A DNA stretch of 64,000 nucleotides from JADKAV01 sp037045455 (lineage in GTDB: Bacteria; Actinomycetota; Actinomycetes; S36-B12; UBA10799): assembly GCA_037045455.1 (NCBI GenBank), contig JBAOIN010000003.1, positions 62,001 to 126,000 on the forward strand, written 5' to 3'. Below, in pieces: positions 9,074 through 18,083 of this stretch. Every line of letters starts with the position of its first letter. Position 1 is the stretch's first letter. The notes beneath the pieces were generated by a model. That model worked only from the letters and a program-made list of their open reading frames with translations. It ran no database searches and was not told where the DNA came from. Made by a program: the position numbers and the translations under genes.

Positions 9074-9110
9074 ACATCGTGGGTCATAGCGGCGCTATGG
9101 CACGAGATGT
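9074..9110. promoter_or_regulatory. palindromic operator-like site between mce and thiolase
   Basis: In the 213-base divergent region, CATAGC (9085-9090) and GCTATG (9094-9099) are perfect inverted repeats around GGC. They extend outward as ACATCGTG and CACGAGATGT with small gaps. Placement between two divergent acyl-CoA genes suggests a shared operator for a TetR- or GntR-like regulator; no such regulator gene lies adjacent. Inference only. Confidence 0.5.
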
Positions 9111-9206
9111 GGGGTGACGCAGATCGCGGGCTCGGGCACGGTGCAGCCGGGACATGATGAGTCAGTGGTTCCTGAGTTCTCACCACGAGATATGGGAGGT
9201 CTGGCC

Positions 9207-10391
9207 ATGGCCGGAAACGTCATCGTCGCTGGAGCCCGCACCCCGATGGGGCGCCTGCTGGGCTCGCTTAAAGGCTTCTCGGCCGCAGACCTCGGGGGTG
9301 TGGCCATCAAGGCGGCTCTTGAGCGCTCCGGTGTGACGCCCGAGCAGGTCGACTACGTGATCATGGGCCACGTGCTGCAGGCCGGCACTGGACAGATCAC
9401 CGCCCGCCAGGCTGCGGTCAAGGCCGGCATCGGCATGGACGTCCCGGCGCTGACCATCAACAAGGTCTGCCTGTCCGGCCTGGACGCCATCGCGCTGGCC
9501 GACCAGCTCATTCGCGCCGGTGAGTTCGAGATCGTCGTGGCCGGCGGCATGGAGTCCATGACCAACGCTCCGCACCTGCTCATGGGCTCGCGTGAGGGCG
9601 TGAAGTACGGCGACTGGAAGGCGATCGACTCGATGGCCTTCGATGGCTTGACCTGCGCGTTCGACCAGTGCGCGATGGGTGAGTCGACGGAGGGCTACCT
9701 CAGCAAGTACCCGAAGGTGACGCGCGAGCGCCAGGATGCGTTCGCCGCACGCTCGCACCAGCTCGCCGCTATCGCCGAGAAGAACGGCGCGTTCGGCGAG
9801 GAGATCGTTCCCGTCGAGATCCCGCAACGCAAGGGCGACCCGATCGTGTTCGCGACCGACGAGGGTGTCCGGGCCGACACGACCGCAGAGAGCCTGGGCA
9901 AGCTGCGGGCCGCCTTCGCAAAGGACGGTTCGATCACCGCTGGTAACGCGTCGCAGATTTCCGACGGCGCCGCTGCGGTAGTCGTGATGAGCAAGGCGAA
10001 GGCCGAGGAGCTGGGTCTCACGTGGCTGGCCGAGATCGGTGCGCACGGAGTTGTGGCCGGGCCAGACGCGTCGCTGCACCTGCAGCCGGCCGAGTCGATC
10101 AAGGCTGCGTGCGCGAAGGACGGCATTGCGGTCAGTGACCTGGACCTGGTGGAGATCAACGAGGCGTTCGCTGCGGTGGGCTTGGCCAGCACCGATGAGC
10201 TCGGGATCAACGAGGACATCGTCAACGTCAACGGCGGCGCGATCGCACTCGGTCACCCGCTGGGCATGTCTGGCGCGCGGGTCGTGCTGACGCTGGCTCT
10301 GGAGCTCAAGCGCCGTGGTGGCGGCGTCGGTGCCGCTGCGCTGTGCGGTGGCGGCGGTCAGGGCGACGCGCTGATCGTCCGGGTTCCGTAG
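9207..10391 (+). CDS. acetyl-CoA acetyltransferase (thiolase)
   Basis: A 394-residue thiolase. The nucleophilic Cys lies in NKVCLSG, the catalytic His in GHPLGMSG and the second Cys in LCGGGGQG; NEAFA is also present. These are the complete active-site set of biosynthetic/degradative acetyl-CoA C-acetyltransferases. It condenses or cleaves acetyl-CoA/acetoacetyl-CoA and could supply the C4 chain used by Ccr. ATG 9207 is chosen because GGGAGG at 9193-9198 sits at good spacing; upstream in-frame codons lack a ribosome site. Confidence 0.93.
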   Translation: MAGNVIVAGARTPMGRLLGSLKGFSAADLGGVAIKAALERSGVTPEQVDYVIMGHVLQAGTGQITARQAAVKAGIGMDVPALTINKVCLSGLDAIALADQLIRAGEFEIVVAGGMESMTNAPHLLMGSREGVKYGDWKAIDSMAFDGLTCAFDQCAMGESTEGYLSKYPKVTRERQDAFAARSHQLAAIAEKNGAFGEEIVPVEIPQRKGDPIVFATDEGVRADTTAESLGKLRAAFAKDGSITAGNASQISDGAAAVVVMSKAKAEELGLTWLAEIGAHGVVAGPDASLHLQPAESIKAACAKDGIAVSDLDLVEINEAFAAVGLASTDELGINEDIVNVNGGAIALGHPLGMSGARVVLTLALELKRRGGGVGAAALCGGGGQGDALIVRVP

Positions 10392-10406
10392 GCCGTCAGC
10401 CTCGAA

Positions 10407-10463
10407 TTCACCGTTTGTGCGAATGCACCGTTCCGAACGGTGAAGTCTGCGCCAAACGGTGAA
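10407..10463. terminator. intergenic palindrome, family D (copy 2)
   Basis: Fills the gap between convergent stops at 10391 and 10469. Outer arms TTCACCGTTTG (10407-10417) and CAAACGGTGAA (10453-10463) are perfect. An inner perfect palindrome, CACCGTTC (10426-10433) with GAACGGTG (10435-10442), sits inside, so the element can fold in two ways. GTTTGTGCGAATGCACC recalls the hairpin at 8329. Likely a two-way terminator. Confidence 0.7.
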
Positions 10464-10468
10464 GTGAG

Positions 10469-11939
10469 TCAGTGCCCGGGGAGAACCGGAATCGACCCTG
10501 GGGAGATCGCACCGTCTCCGGCGCTGCTGCGGGCCCGCACCGTGATCGAGTAGTGAGTCCGCGGGTTCAGGCCGCGCACGCTGCAACTGTGCTTGCGTGA
10601 GGTGCAGGTGCGACCACCCGGCCACACCGTCGCGACGTAGCGCCGGATCCGGTGACCGCCGTTGTCCAGCGGCTTGTTCCAGGTAACCCGCAGCCCGAGG
10701 CTGATCGGGTGGGCGGTGACGGCACGCGGGGCACCGGGCGGACCTGCTGGGCGGACGCGATGTGCGGCCGCAACAGGCGCGGTACGTCCGGCATCGGACT
10801 TGGCTGTGACTTCGACGCGGTAGGCGGTGCCGTTCGTCAGGCCTTGGATCGTGCATTCCAAGTCGGTGGTCGAACAGCTGCGACCACCAGGCAGCGCGCG
10901 TGCGACGTACTCACTCGCCTCGCCGCGAGCCGGTGCCGACCACGTGACGATCAGACTTCGGGAGCCGGAGTTGACACGCACGTTGCGAACCGGTCCGGGC
11001 AGCCCGACGGAGGGGGTCGCCGGACTACTGGCCAGTGACGGCTCACCTGGGCCGATCGCATTCTCCGCGGTGACGCTGATCCGGTAGGGCTGACCGTTCT
11101 GCAGGCCCTCGAGCGTGCAGCCGGTTGCCGTCGTGATGCATTGCGCACCGCCTGGTGTGGCGATGGCTCGGTACTGTGTGACGGGCGATCCGCCATCATC
11201 GGTGGGTGGCTGCCAGCTGACGCTGAGCCGGGAGTCACCAGGCGCCGCGGTCACGGCTGAGACCGGACCCGGCGGGGCGAGCAGGACGATATCGCGAGTG
11301 GTTGCGGTGCTGAGGGTCACGGGTTCCTGAACTTGGATCGCCCGCCCGGCTGCGGACAGGGTGTAGGCGCCCGGAGGCAGTGCCATCGCGTAGGAACCGT
11401 CAGCTGCACTCAGGGTGCTCGGCCGGTAGGCAGGCTCGTCGACCCGGGTGGCAGTGACCAGCACATTGCCCACCCCGCGGCCGTCGCGCAGGCGCGTTCG
11501 GCCAGTCAGTGGGATACCTTCGCTGAGTTGGATGTCGAGGAGATGTGAGGGGCAAAGGGCAGGCAAGGTCGGTTCGCAGTTCGGGCCGTCACCAAACCAC
11601 AAAGTGGTCGCTGATTCTGGTGCGTAGGCGCGGGGCCAGAACTGGGTGATGAAGCCGGGGCGGGTGACCTGGAGACGGTAGCGGCCGTAGGGCACGTAAC
11701 TCGTCGATCGTAGAAAGGCGGATACCGCCGGATTGCCCGACGGCTGCAACGTGATCCGTTCGGCGGTGTCAAGGTTCTGCAGGACCACGGTCGCCCCGGG
11801 CAGATCACTGACCTGGCCGGTCGTCTGCAAGGCCCGTGACCTTGACCGTCGCAAAGCCACCCGCCGCGGACGCCGGTGCGGCAACCCCAAAGCTCAACGC
11901 CAGCAATGCCGCGACGAGCAACCAACGCAGGATTCTCAT
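10469..11939 (-). CDS. secreted fibronectin type III protein (frameshifted near N terminus)
   Basis: Exported multidomain protein of about 489 residues. Translation from ATG 11939 gives a clear signal peptide (MRILRWLL core, APASAA cleavage). One surplus base near 11830 then shifts the frame; correcting it joins the signal to the main body. The body has two carboxypeptidase-regulatory-like beta domains (PGATVVLQNL; GNVLVTATR...DGSYAMALPPGAYTL) followed by three FN3 domains with one Cys pair each (GGAQC, GGRSC, GGRTC). The start overlaps the stop of the upstream membrane-protein gene (ATGA). Adhesion or surface scaffold role is inferred. Confidence 0.8.
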
Positions 11940-12463
11940 GGTGCCGAAACCCCCGGATTCATGGGACCAGGAGGCAGCTCCGGTCCGACGACGACTGTGG
12001 ACCCGGTACTCCCGGTGGAACTCGACCCCGTACCGCTACTCGTCGTTGACCCGCTGGATCCCGAGGACGAGACGACGGTGGACACCGCGACCTGCGCCGT
12101 GTTGCCAGCATCCTGAGGCTGCTGAGCGCGGTGAGCGAAACGGGCGGCTGCGGGCAGATCTGCAGTAACGGCAGTGTGCACCCTGCGGTGTAGGCGAGCT
12201 GACTGATGCCAAGCGGCTGGTACGGCGGAACCCATGATCCCGATCGTGGTGTCGGCCAGAGCCGGAGCGGCGGGAACTTCGGCAGTTTGTGGACGACTGC
12301 CGGACCACGCCAAGGCCACTGCCACGCCAGTGACACCGACGGCGAGGACAGACAGCACCGCCAAGAAGTGACGCACGGGCAGCCGTCGACGGCGCGGTGG
12401 CTCCGGGTCGCAGCCCAGGATGCGAATGCGCGCTGTGGTGTCGCTGGAAGTGGCGAAACTCAT
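11936..12463 (-). CDS. single-pass membrane protein with Ser/Gly-rich tail
   Basis: A 175-residue protein not recognised as a family. The cytoplasmic N terminus has a basic PRRRRLPVRH stretch, then one membrane segment (about 32-52), a poorly conserved linker, and an outer tail of Ser/Gly/Thr repeats (SSGSSGSTTSSGTGSSS) ending in Pro. The stop-start overlap with the FN3 gene implies a two-gene unit. An anti-sigma-like topology is possible but no anti-sigma motif is visible and no sigma gene is adjacent. Confidence 0.6.
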   Translation of the reverse strand: MSFATSSDTTARIRILGCDPEPPRRRRLPVRHFLAVLSVLAVGVTGVAVALAWSGSRPQTAEVPAAPALADTTIGIMGSAVPAAWHQSARLHRRVHTAVTADLPAAARFAHRAQQPQDAGNTAQVAVSTVVSSSGSSGSTTSSGTGSSSTGSTGSTVVVGPELPPGPMNPGVSAP

Positions 12464-12548
12464 GCCGGTCCCCCCGGATCGACAGGATTGGTGACGTGGG
12501 TCTCGAATCTAACCCACCGATACGCTGGAGCCACCGGGAGGTGTGGAA

Positions 12549-13403
12549 ATGGCAGTGGTGGTCGGCTATGACGGGTCGGACGGTTCGGAGCGCGCTCTCG
12601 AGTGGGCTGTCGAGGAAGCCCGGCTACGGGGGCTGCCGCTTGAGGTGGTCGCGGTCTGGGACGAGCCGACAGTGGACGTCGGAATGGGGGCCGGCGCGGT
12701 CGCTGACCCGAACCTGGCCCGGGTGCTGGAGGAGCGGGCAGACGACATTGCGGCCCGGGGTGCGGCCGTGGTGGAAGAGGTGCCAGTCACGAGTAGGGCA
12801 CTTCCCGGGCCGGCGGCCGCCGCTCTGATCGACCTCAGTCGTGATGCGGAACTCATCGTGACCGGGTCGCACAGCAAGCGGGGGGTTGCCGAGATCCTGC
12901 TGGGCAGTACCTCCGATCAGGTCGCTACCCATTCGACATGTCCGACGATCGTGGTGCGGCCCAAGCCCATCGTCAACCAGCGGCTGGCGGTCGCGGTGGA
13001 CGGGTCACATCCGGGCAGCCGGGCGCTGGACTGGGCCTTCGAGGAGGCGAGCCGTCGCGGCTGGAAGGTGCGGGTCATTCACGCCTGGGACGTGCACGTG
13101 GTGGGCTTCGACGTCGATGACAGTACATATCCCAAGGGCGGGATCCTCGACGAGGTGAAGGACGCGGAGACCCGGCTCAATGCCGAAGTCCTGGCCGGAC
13201 ATCGAGCCCGGTATCCCGACGTCGAGGTCGAGGTGCTGGTAGATCGCGGAAACGCCGACCGCGTGGTGCTGGAAGCCAGCGCCGACTGCGACTTGCTGGT
13301 GGTGGGGTCGAAGGGCCATGGTGCGCTGGCATCGATGCTGCTCGGGTCGGTCAGTCACCGGGTGCTGCACCACGCGGACTGCAGCGTCGCCGTCGTGCAT
13401 TGA
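12549..13403 (+). CDS. universal stress protein, tandem UspA domains
   Basis: Two UspA domains in 284 residues, the usual actinobacterial arrangement. Domain 1 begins VVVGYDGSDGSERAL and ends with GSHSKRGVAEILLGSTS; domain 2 begins LAVAVDGSHPGSRALDW and ends GSKGHGALASMLLGSVS. Both G-2x-G-9x-G-S/T ATP-binding loops are intact, so both sites probably bind nucleotide. ATG 12549 has GGGAGG at 12536-12541; GTG 12543 is an alternative. Role in stress or dormancy is inferred from the family. Confidence 0.9.
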   Translation: MAVVVGYDGSDGSERALEWAVEEARLRGLPLEVVAVWDEPTVDVGMGAGAVADPNLARVLEERADDIAARGAAVVEEVPVTSRALPGPAAAALIDLSRDAELIVTGSHSKRGVAEILLGSTSDQVATHSTCPTIVVRPKPIVNQRLAVAVDGSHPGSRALDWAFEEASRRGWKVRVIHAWDVHVVGFDVDDSTYPKGGILDEVKDAETRLNAEVLAGHRARYPDVEVEVLVDRGNADRVVLEASADCDLLVVGSKGHGALASMLLGSVSHRVLHHADCSVAVVH

Positions 13404-13463
13404 GCGCAACGCTGCGTGTCGCCGTCAACGGGAATAGGGCGGAGGAGGCGCTGTGTTGCGGGA

Positions 13464-14838
13464 TCAGCTCGCCTGCGCCGCCAGACTTCGCAGCGTGCTG
13501 CGGATGCCGTCGAGGAACACCGGTAGGTCGCGCACTGAGTCGTAATCGGCGGTGACACCGAAGTTGATGGTCCCGTTGTAGGAGGCGATGGCCGTCGAGA
13601 TGCGCACGTGTGACGCCAATGGCACAAACGGAATGAGTGTCTCGAGTTTGCGTCCCAACATGTACAGAGGGATCTGCGGCCCCGGGACATTCGTCGTCAC
13701 TGTGTCGAACGCACGCAGATCGACACGGCCGGCGACGCGACCGGCGGCGGCGAACAGCATCGGGGGAACGAAGTCGGCGAGTCCGATGATGGAGTCGACC
13801 GTGAGGGGGGTGCCGCTCTTCTTGACGCGCTGCATCTGCCGAGTCATGGCGTGCAGTCGCTCGACCGGTTCCTGCACGCCGACCGGCAAGCACGCAGAAC
13901 ATGGCCGAGACCTCATTGCCACCGCTGGCGTCACCGGGGGAGCGCATGGACACCGGGATCATCGAGTGGATCTCCAGCGGTCGGGTATCGATGCCGCGCT
14001 GAATGAGCAGTGCCCGGAAACCGCCGGCCACCGCGGTGAGGATGACGTCGTTGACCGTGCCCCCGAATGCGTTCTTGATGGCCTTGATGTCCTCGAGGTC
14101 GGCTTCGACCCAACCCCACCGCCGGTGCGGGCTGTTCGGACCACCGAGCACGGTGTCGGTGGCAAGCATGCGCTGGCCGAAGTTCTTGCTGCCGATCGTG
14201 CGGATCGCCATGTGTTCCATAAGTTCCCGTGGACGGGTTGCGCGGTCGATGATGCGCCCGAGGTGCTCGCCGGGACGTTTTACGGAGTCGATGACAGCCT
14301 CGGTCACCAGGCCGACAGTGTTGGGGCCGGGCTCGGGTTGCCACTGACTTGCTGCGGCCTTCCGGCGCTTGGGGGAGGGGTCGAGGATGACCTCCATGAT
14401 GTCGTGGCCGGACAGGCCGTCGATCATCGCGTGGTGGGCCTTGTTGATCAGCGCCCATCGGCCTTCGGCCAAACCCTCGACCAGCCACATCTCCCACAGC
14501 GGCCGGTCGAGGTCGACACGCTGCGAAAGCAGCCGGCTGGCCAGACGCTGCAGTTGTTCGTACTGGCCGGGCTTGGGCACCGCGGTGTGCCGGACGTGGT
14601 ACTCGAGCTCGAAGTCCTCGTCGTCGACCCAGACCGGCTGGCCGATGTCCAACGGCACGGTCTGGATCCGCTGCCGGTAGCGCGGGACTTGGTCCAATCG
14701 GGAGTCGAGGTAGGCGCACAAGGCCTCGTAGGTCGGAGCCGGGCCATCGAAGACCATCAGCCCGCCGATGTGCATCGGCTGGCCGTCGCGCTCCAGCAGC
14801 AGGAAGGTGGTGTCGAGGGGGCTCAGACGGTCAGGCAC
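13464..14838 (-). CDS. wax ester synthase/diacylglycerol O-acyltransferase (frameshifted)
   Basis: WS/DGAT bifunctional acyltransferase of about 458 residues, which makes triacylglycerol or wax esters from acyl-CoA. The catalytic HHxxxDG is seen as KAHHAMIDG, with the N-terminal PLDTTFLLLE start and the PLYMLGRK...INFGVTADYD C-terminal region. A surplus base near 13888 separates the two halves; the restored reading gives the family length. GTG 14838 start. It fits a storage-lipid role alongside the PHA-synthase-like gene at 41537. Faces the universal stress protein gene tail to tail. Confidence 0.9.
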
Positions 14839-14842
14839 ACAA

Positions 14843-15652
14843 TCAGGCTAGCCGGAAGCGGCGCGGACCCCCCGCCCACTGCGCCACATCGTCCATGCTG
14901 CGGGGTGTCACTATTGCGATGACCGGGTACCCGCCGGTTGTGGGGTGGTCGGGTCCCAGGATGATCGGCAGACCGTTGGGCGGAAGTTGAACGGCACCGA
15001 GGATCATCGGCCTGCTCGGCAGGCCGGCGGTGGGGGCTGGAATCGGGGTGCCAGCCAGGCGGATGCCTATGCGGTTGGATTGCGGGTCCAAATCCCATTC
15101 CCGGTCGAGCAGCGGCTGCACTGCAAGGTCGGGCCCGGGCAGCACGTCGAACGTCTCGCTGAACGTCCGCGGTGGCGTGTGATCAATGATGGGTCGACCG
15201 GCACCCGGTCCGCACCGCAGCGTTTGTCCCACTTCGGGCCCGATGCGGCCGAGGGTGTCCCGAGCGACCGATCCGAGGACGGCCTCGGCCTGGAAACCCC
15301 CACTGACTGCGACGTAGTAGCGAAGGCCCAGTCGCGGGGTCCGCAACTCCACGCGGCTGTTTGGTCGCAGGTGCAGTGGCTGATTGACGGAGTGCGCAGT
15401 GCCGTCCACGACGACGTCGCCGTGGGCGCCAGTGACCGCGATCGTGCAGTGCTCCTGAGCTTCGGCGGAGAAGCCGCCGCCCAGACACTCCAGGACTGGC
15501 AGCGCTTCTGGATTGCCCAGCAGCCGGTTCGCCAGGTGCCAGGAACGGCGGTCGAAGGCTCCCGCCCGGGGCACCCCGAGATGTGCGTAGCCGATCCGCC
15601 CGGCATCCTGCAGCAGGGCTTGTGGACCAGTTGCCTGGATGAGCAGGCTCAC
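14843..15652 (-). CDS. pxpC: 5-oxoprolinase subunit PxpC (biotin-dependent carboxyltransferase-like)
   Basis: A 269-residue KipA/PxpC protein: LLQDAGRIGYAHLGVPRAGAF near the N terminus and GPDHPTTGGYPVIAIVT near the C terminus are the family hallmarks. With PxpA and PxpB it hydrolyses 5-oxoproline to glutamate with ATP, removing a toxic glutamine cyclisation product. GTG start overlaps the stop of the upstream pxpAB gene (GTGA). The gene ends five bases before the WS/DGAT start. Confidence 0.9.
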   Translation of the reverse strand: MSLLIQATGPQALLQDAGRIGYAHLGVPRAGAFDRRSWHLANRLLGNPEALPVLECLGGGFSAEAQEHCTIAVTGAHGDVVVDGTAHSVNQPLHLRPNSRVELRTPRLGLRYYVAVSGGFQAEAVLGSVARDTLGRIGPEVGQTLRCGPGAGRPIIDHTPPRTFSETFDVLPGPDLAVQPLLDREWDLDPQSNRIGIRLAGTPIPAPTAGLPSRPMILGAVQLPPNGLPIILGPDHPTTGGYPVIAIVTPRSMDDVAQWAGGPRRFRLA

Positions 15653-16920
15653 GCGAATCTCACGCGGGTGCCAGGGGTGAGCAGTGCCGGCGGTTGGGTG
15701 CCGGGGTCGAACAGCACCGCCCCGCTGTGTCCGATCAGATGCCAGCCGCCGGGGGAGTCTGTGGGATAGACCGCGGCGTAACCGGACGCTATGGCAATGG
15801 AGCCAGCGGGCACTCGGGGTCGCGGGCGTTCGAGTCGCGGTAGGTGCAGTTGCGATGGCAGTCCGGTGAGATAGGCGAAGCCGGGGGAGAACCCACAGAA
15901 CGCCACAGTGAACGCCGTGTCAAGCATTGTGCGGATGACATCGTCCACCGAGCAGGCAGCGGCTGTGGCGACCTCATCGAGATCCTCGCCGTCGAACTGG
16001 GCGGGAAGGACGAGTTCTGCGTGCTGCTTTTGGCGTGCGGGCGCAGGTGGGTTGCGGGCGATCGCTGCCGCGCCGGGTCCCTGGACGAGGACGCAGTCCG
16101 CGGCGGGCACAACTTCCTCGAGGCCGGACCGGGGAATGGCAGCCGCCAGCGCGATCGGTTCGTCGGTGAAGAGCAGCCAGGCGTCCGGAGCGAGCTCGAC
16201 GGCCCTCATGCCCGTCACCGTGATTCCTTCGGAAGCCAGGTGGTCCGCGATGCGCCGGGCCAGTGCAGTTGCACCCGGGGTATCGGAATGCAGGCACACC
16301 GACTGGGCGCGCACGGTGAGCAGCCCTCCGGAGATCGTGCGCACTTCGCCCCGGGTGAGGCTGACGACTTGCTCGAGTGCCGCCTCCTCCTGTAGCACCG
16401 CCCCCGGATGGTTGCGTGGTACGAGCCGGCCGTCGTCGCTATAGGCGCGGTCGGCGAAGGCCTCGTGGATGATCGGCATGCCCGCTTGCTGGCCCATCGT
16501 GAGGTACAGAGCGCCGGGTTGTCCCATTAGCGCCAAGCCGTCGGCGGCGGCTACCAACGCCCGCGCGATGCCCTCATCCGCTGCTGCCGCGTGATAGAGC
16601 GCTCCGTGGGGTTTGACGTATGCGATGCGGACCGGGCTGTTGGCCGCGAGTCGTTGGATCTGTTCGCGGATCTGCTCGCGCAGGACGTCAGGCGCGACGT
16701 CGATGTGGGTGCGGCCGAAGTTGTCCCGATCGATGAACGACGGGTGCGCGCCGACACGTACCTTCCGTTGCGCGGCCAGCGTTGCGACTGTCTCCATCGT
16801 GGCGTCGTCGCCGGCATGGCCGCCGCACGCAATGGAGACGCTGGAAACCACCTCGATGATCGCGGCGTCGAGCTCGGGGTCGAGTTCCCCGACGTCGGCG
16901 TTGAGGTCGATCACCTTCAT
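15649..16920 (-). CDS. fused 5-oxoprolinase subunits PxpA-PxpB
   Basis: A single 423-residue protein whose first ~240 residues are a LamB/YcsF (PxpA) domain: DLNADVGE start, SIACGGHAGD, GAHPSF and KPHGALYH. The last ~180 residues are a KipI/PxpB domain: TVAFCGFSPGFAYL, then AVYPTDSPGGWHLIGHS. In most bacteria these are separate genes; here no stop or start lies between. No frameshift is needed to explain it. It sits between trmB and pxpC with ATGA/GTGA overlaps on both sides, so all three are probably one operon. Confidence 0.9.
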   Translation of the reverse strand: MKVIDLNADVGELDPELDAAIIEVVSSVSIACGGHAGDDATMETVATLAAQRKVRVGAHPSFIDRDNFGRTHIDVAPDVLREQIREQIQRLAANSPVRIAYVKPHGALYHAAAADEGIARALVAAADGLALMGQPGALYLTMGQQAGMPIIHEAFADRAYSDDGRLVPRNHPGAVLQEEAALEQVVSLTRGEVRTISGGLLTVRAQSVCLHSDTPGATALARRIADHLASEGITVTGMRAVELAPDAWLLFTDEPIALAAAIPRSGLEEVVPAADCVLVQGPGAAAIARNPPAPARQKQHAELVLPAQFDGEDLDEVATAAACSVDDVIRTMLDTAFTVAFCGFSPGFAYLTGLPSQLHLPRLERPRPRVPAGSIAIASGYAAVYPTDSPGGWHLIGHSGAVLFDPGTQPPALLTPGTRVRFA

Positions 16921-17585
16921 ACCGTCGATGGTGCCTGCCTGACGTACACCAGATCAATCGCATGCCGCCCCTGCCGCTCGCCCGCCTGCTCGTACTTGGT
17001 GCGCGGCCGGCTCGGTAGGCGGGGTCCGTCGTGCTCCTTCACCAGGGCCGGTTCGCGCTCCAGCACTACTCGCATGTGCTCGGCATAGTCGGGGATGTCG
17101 GTGGCCAGATGCAGCCTGCCGTGCGGCTCGAGGACGCGAACAACGGCCTCGGTGAATTTGCGGCGGACCAGTCGGCGTTTCTGGTGGCGGGCTTTGGGCC
17201 AGGGATCGGGGAACCAGATGAGGATCTCGCGCAGGCTTGCAGCCGGGAGTCGGTCCAGGAAGGCCAGGGCGTCACCGTGGACCACGCGGACGTTGGGAAG
17301 TTTGCGCGCTTCGATCTGTAGCAGCGTGCGGGCGATGCCCTTCGTGTGGACGTCGGCCGCGATGTAGTCGTGATCCGGGTTTGTGCTGGCCAGTTCCAGA
17401 ACGGCGTCACCGAGGCCGCTGCCGATTTCCAGAGTTCGCGGGGCGGTGCGGCCGAACGTGGCGTCAAGGTCGAGCGGGTCGGGGTGGGTGGCGAGGTCGA
17501 GGTCCGCATGGTCGATCAGCGCTTGGCGCTGGTTGGGCGACAGCCGACCGCGCCGCGCGTGGTAACTGCGGATCTGCTCGGGCAC
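16917..17585 (-). CDS. trmB: tRNA (guanine-N7-)-methyltransferase
   Basis: SAM-dependent enzyme that makes m7G46 in the variable loop of tRNAs. Seen: EIGSGLGDAV SAM-binding motif, AADVHTKGIA, HGDA and the diagnostic FPDPWPKARHQKRRL. GTG 17585 is preferred as start because homologues begin just before the PEQIRSYHARRG segment; an in-frame codon at 17690 would add about 35 unconserved residues. The stop overlaps the pxpAB start (ATGA). Confidence 0.92.
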   Translation of the reverse strand: MPEQIRSYHARRGRLSPNQRQALIDHADLDLATHPDPLDLDATFGRTAPRTLEIGSGLGDAVLELASTNPDHDYIAADVHTKGIARTLLQIEARKLPNVRVVHGDALAFLDRLPAASLREILIWFPDPWPKARHQKRRLVRRKFTEAVVRVLEPHGRLHLATDIPDYAEHMRVVLEREPALVKEHDGPRLPSRPRTKYEQAGERQGRHAIDLVYVRQAPSTV

Positions 17586-17731
17586 GGGCGTCAGGCTACC
17601 GCCGGGGGCTTTGTGACTGTGCGACCACTTTCTGGTCTCTCCGTCACATAGCCCAGTGGGATTGGGTCGCCTCGGGCTGTGAAACGCCACCGTCTAAACT
17701 GGACGAGGTCGTGGCAGCGCCAGGACCTTCT

Positions 17732-17808
17732 GGTGGGTGTAGCTCAGCTGGTAGAGCACCTGGTTGTGGTCCAGGTGGTCGCGGGTTCAAGTCCCGTCAC
17801 TCACCCCA
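17732..17808 (+). tRNA. tRNA-His (GTG anticodon)
   Basis: A complete cloverleaf: acceptor GTGGGTG pairs with CACTCAC (one G-U), D-arm with AGCTCAGCTGGTAGAGC, anticodon loop TTGTGGT (anticodon GTG), T-arm GCGGGTTCAAGTCCCGT. A G at -1 (17732) and C73 are the His identity pair, and CCA is encoded (17806-17808). Its 3' end is repeated several times downstream. Confidence 0.95.
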
Positions 17809-18083
17809 AAACGAAGAACCCGGGATTGCTTCCGGGGTCTTTTGCTTTGGTCGGGTTTGCATGGCGGGACTTGGAGGAGGCCGCCTGGGGGCGGCCGACG
17901 GCTCCCGTCACTCACCCAAAGCAGGACCCGGAGCTTCGGGGTCTTCTGCTTTGGTCGGGTTTGCACGGCGGGACTTGGGAGGAGGCCGCCTGGGGGCGGC
18001 CGACGGCTCGTCACTCACCCAGCGGGCTTGCATGGCCGGACCTAGGAGCAGCGCCCCGGAACGCGACGGCACCCGTCACTCAC
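17794..18083 (+). repeat. tandem units each starting with the tRNA-His 3' end
   Basis: The tRNA 3' sequence CCCGTCACTCACCC recurs at 17904-17917, as GTCACTCACCC at 18010-18020, and as CCCGTCACTCAC at 18072-18083. Between copies lie near-identical ~62-base blocks containing TGCTTTGGTCGGGTTTGC and a perfect GGCCGCC/GGGCGGCC hairpin (about 17878-17896 and 17983-18001). Unit spacing is about 110 and 105 bases, then a decayed ~65-base unit. The last copy forms the 3' end of the convergent SRPBCC gene. This resembles attachment-site scars from repeated integration at the tRNA, or expansion of a terminator unit. Confidence 0.8.
17816..17843 (+). terminator. intrinsic terminator after tRNA-His
   Basis: AACCCGG / CCGGGGTC stem with an intervening loop, followed directly by TCTTTT, eight bases after the tRNA CCA end. 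One bulged G in the stem. A similar stem with TCTTCT tail recurs at about 17925-17947 in the second repeat unit. Confidence 0.65.

Noticed and set aside
9180..10856. A 558-residue minus-strand frame opposite the thiolase
   Set aside because: It is antisense to a fully conserved thiolase and to the FN3 gene; composition is Arg/His-rich as expected of a shadow frame.
13351..13463. Extension of the WS/DGAT frame beyond 13464
   Set aside because: Arises from reading on in the wrong frame after the insertion near 13888; the conserved C terminus ends at 13464.
17794..18083. Spaced repeats after tRNA-His as a CRISPR array
   Set aside because: Only three or four units, the intervening blocks are near-identical rather than unique, and the repeat is the tRNA 3' end. 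No cas gene nearby.
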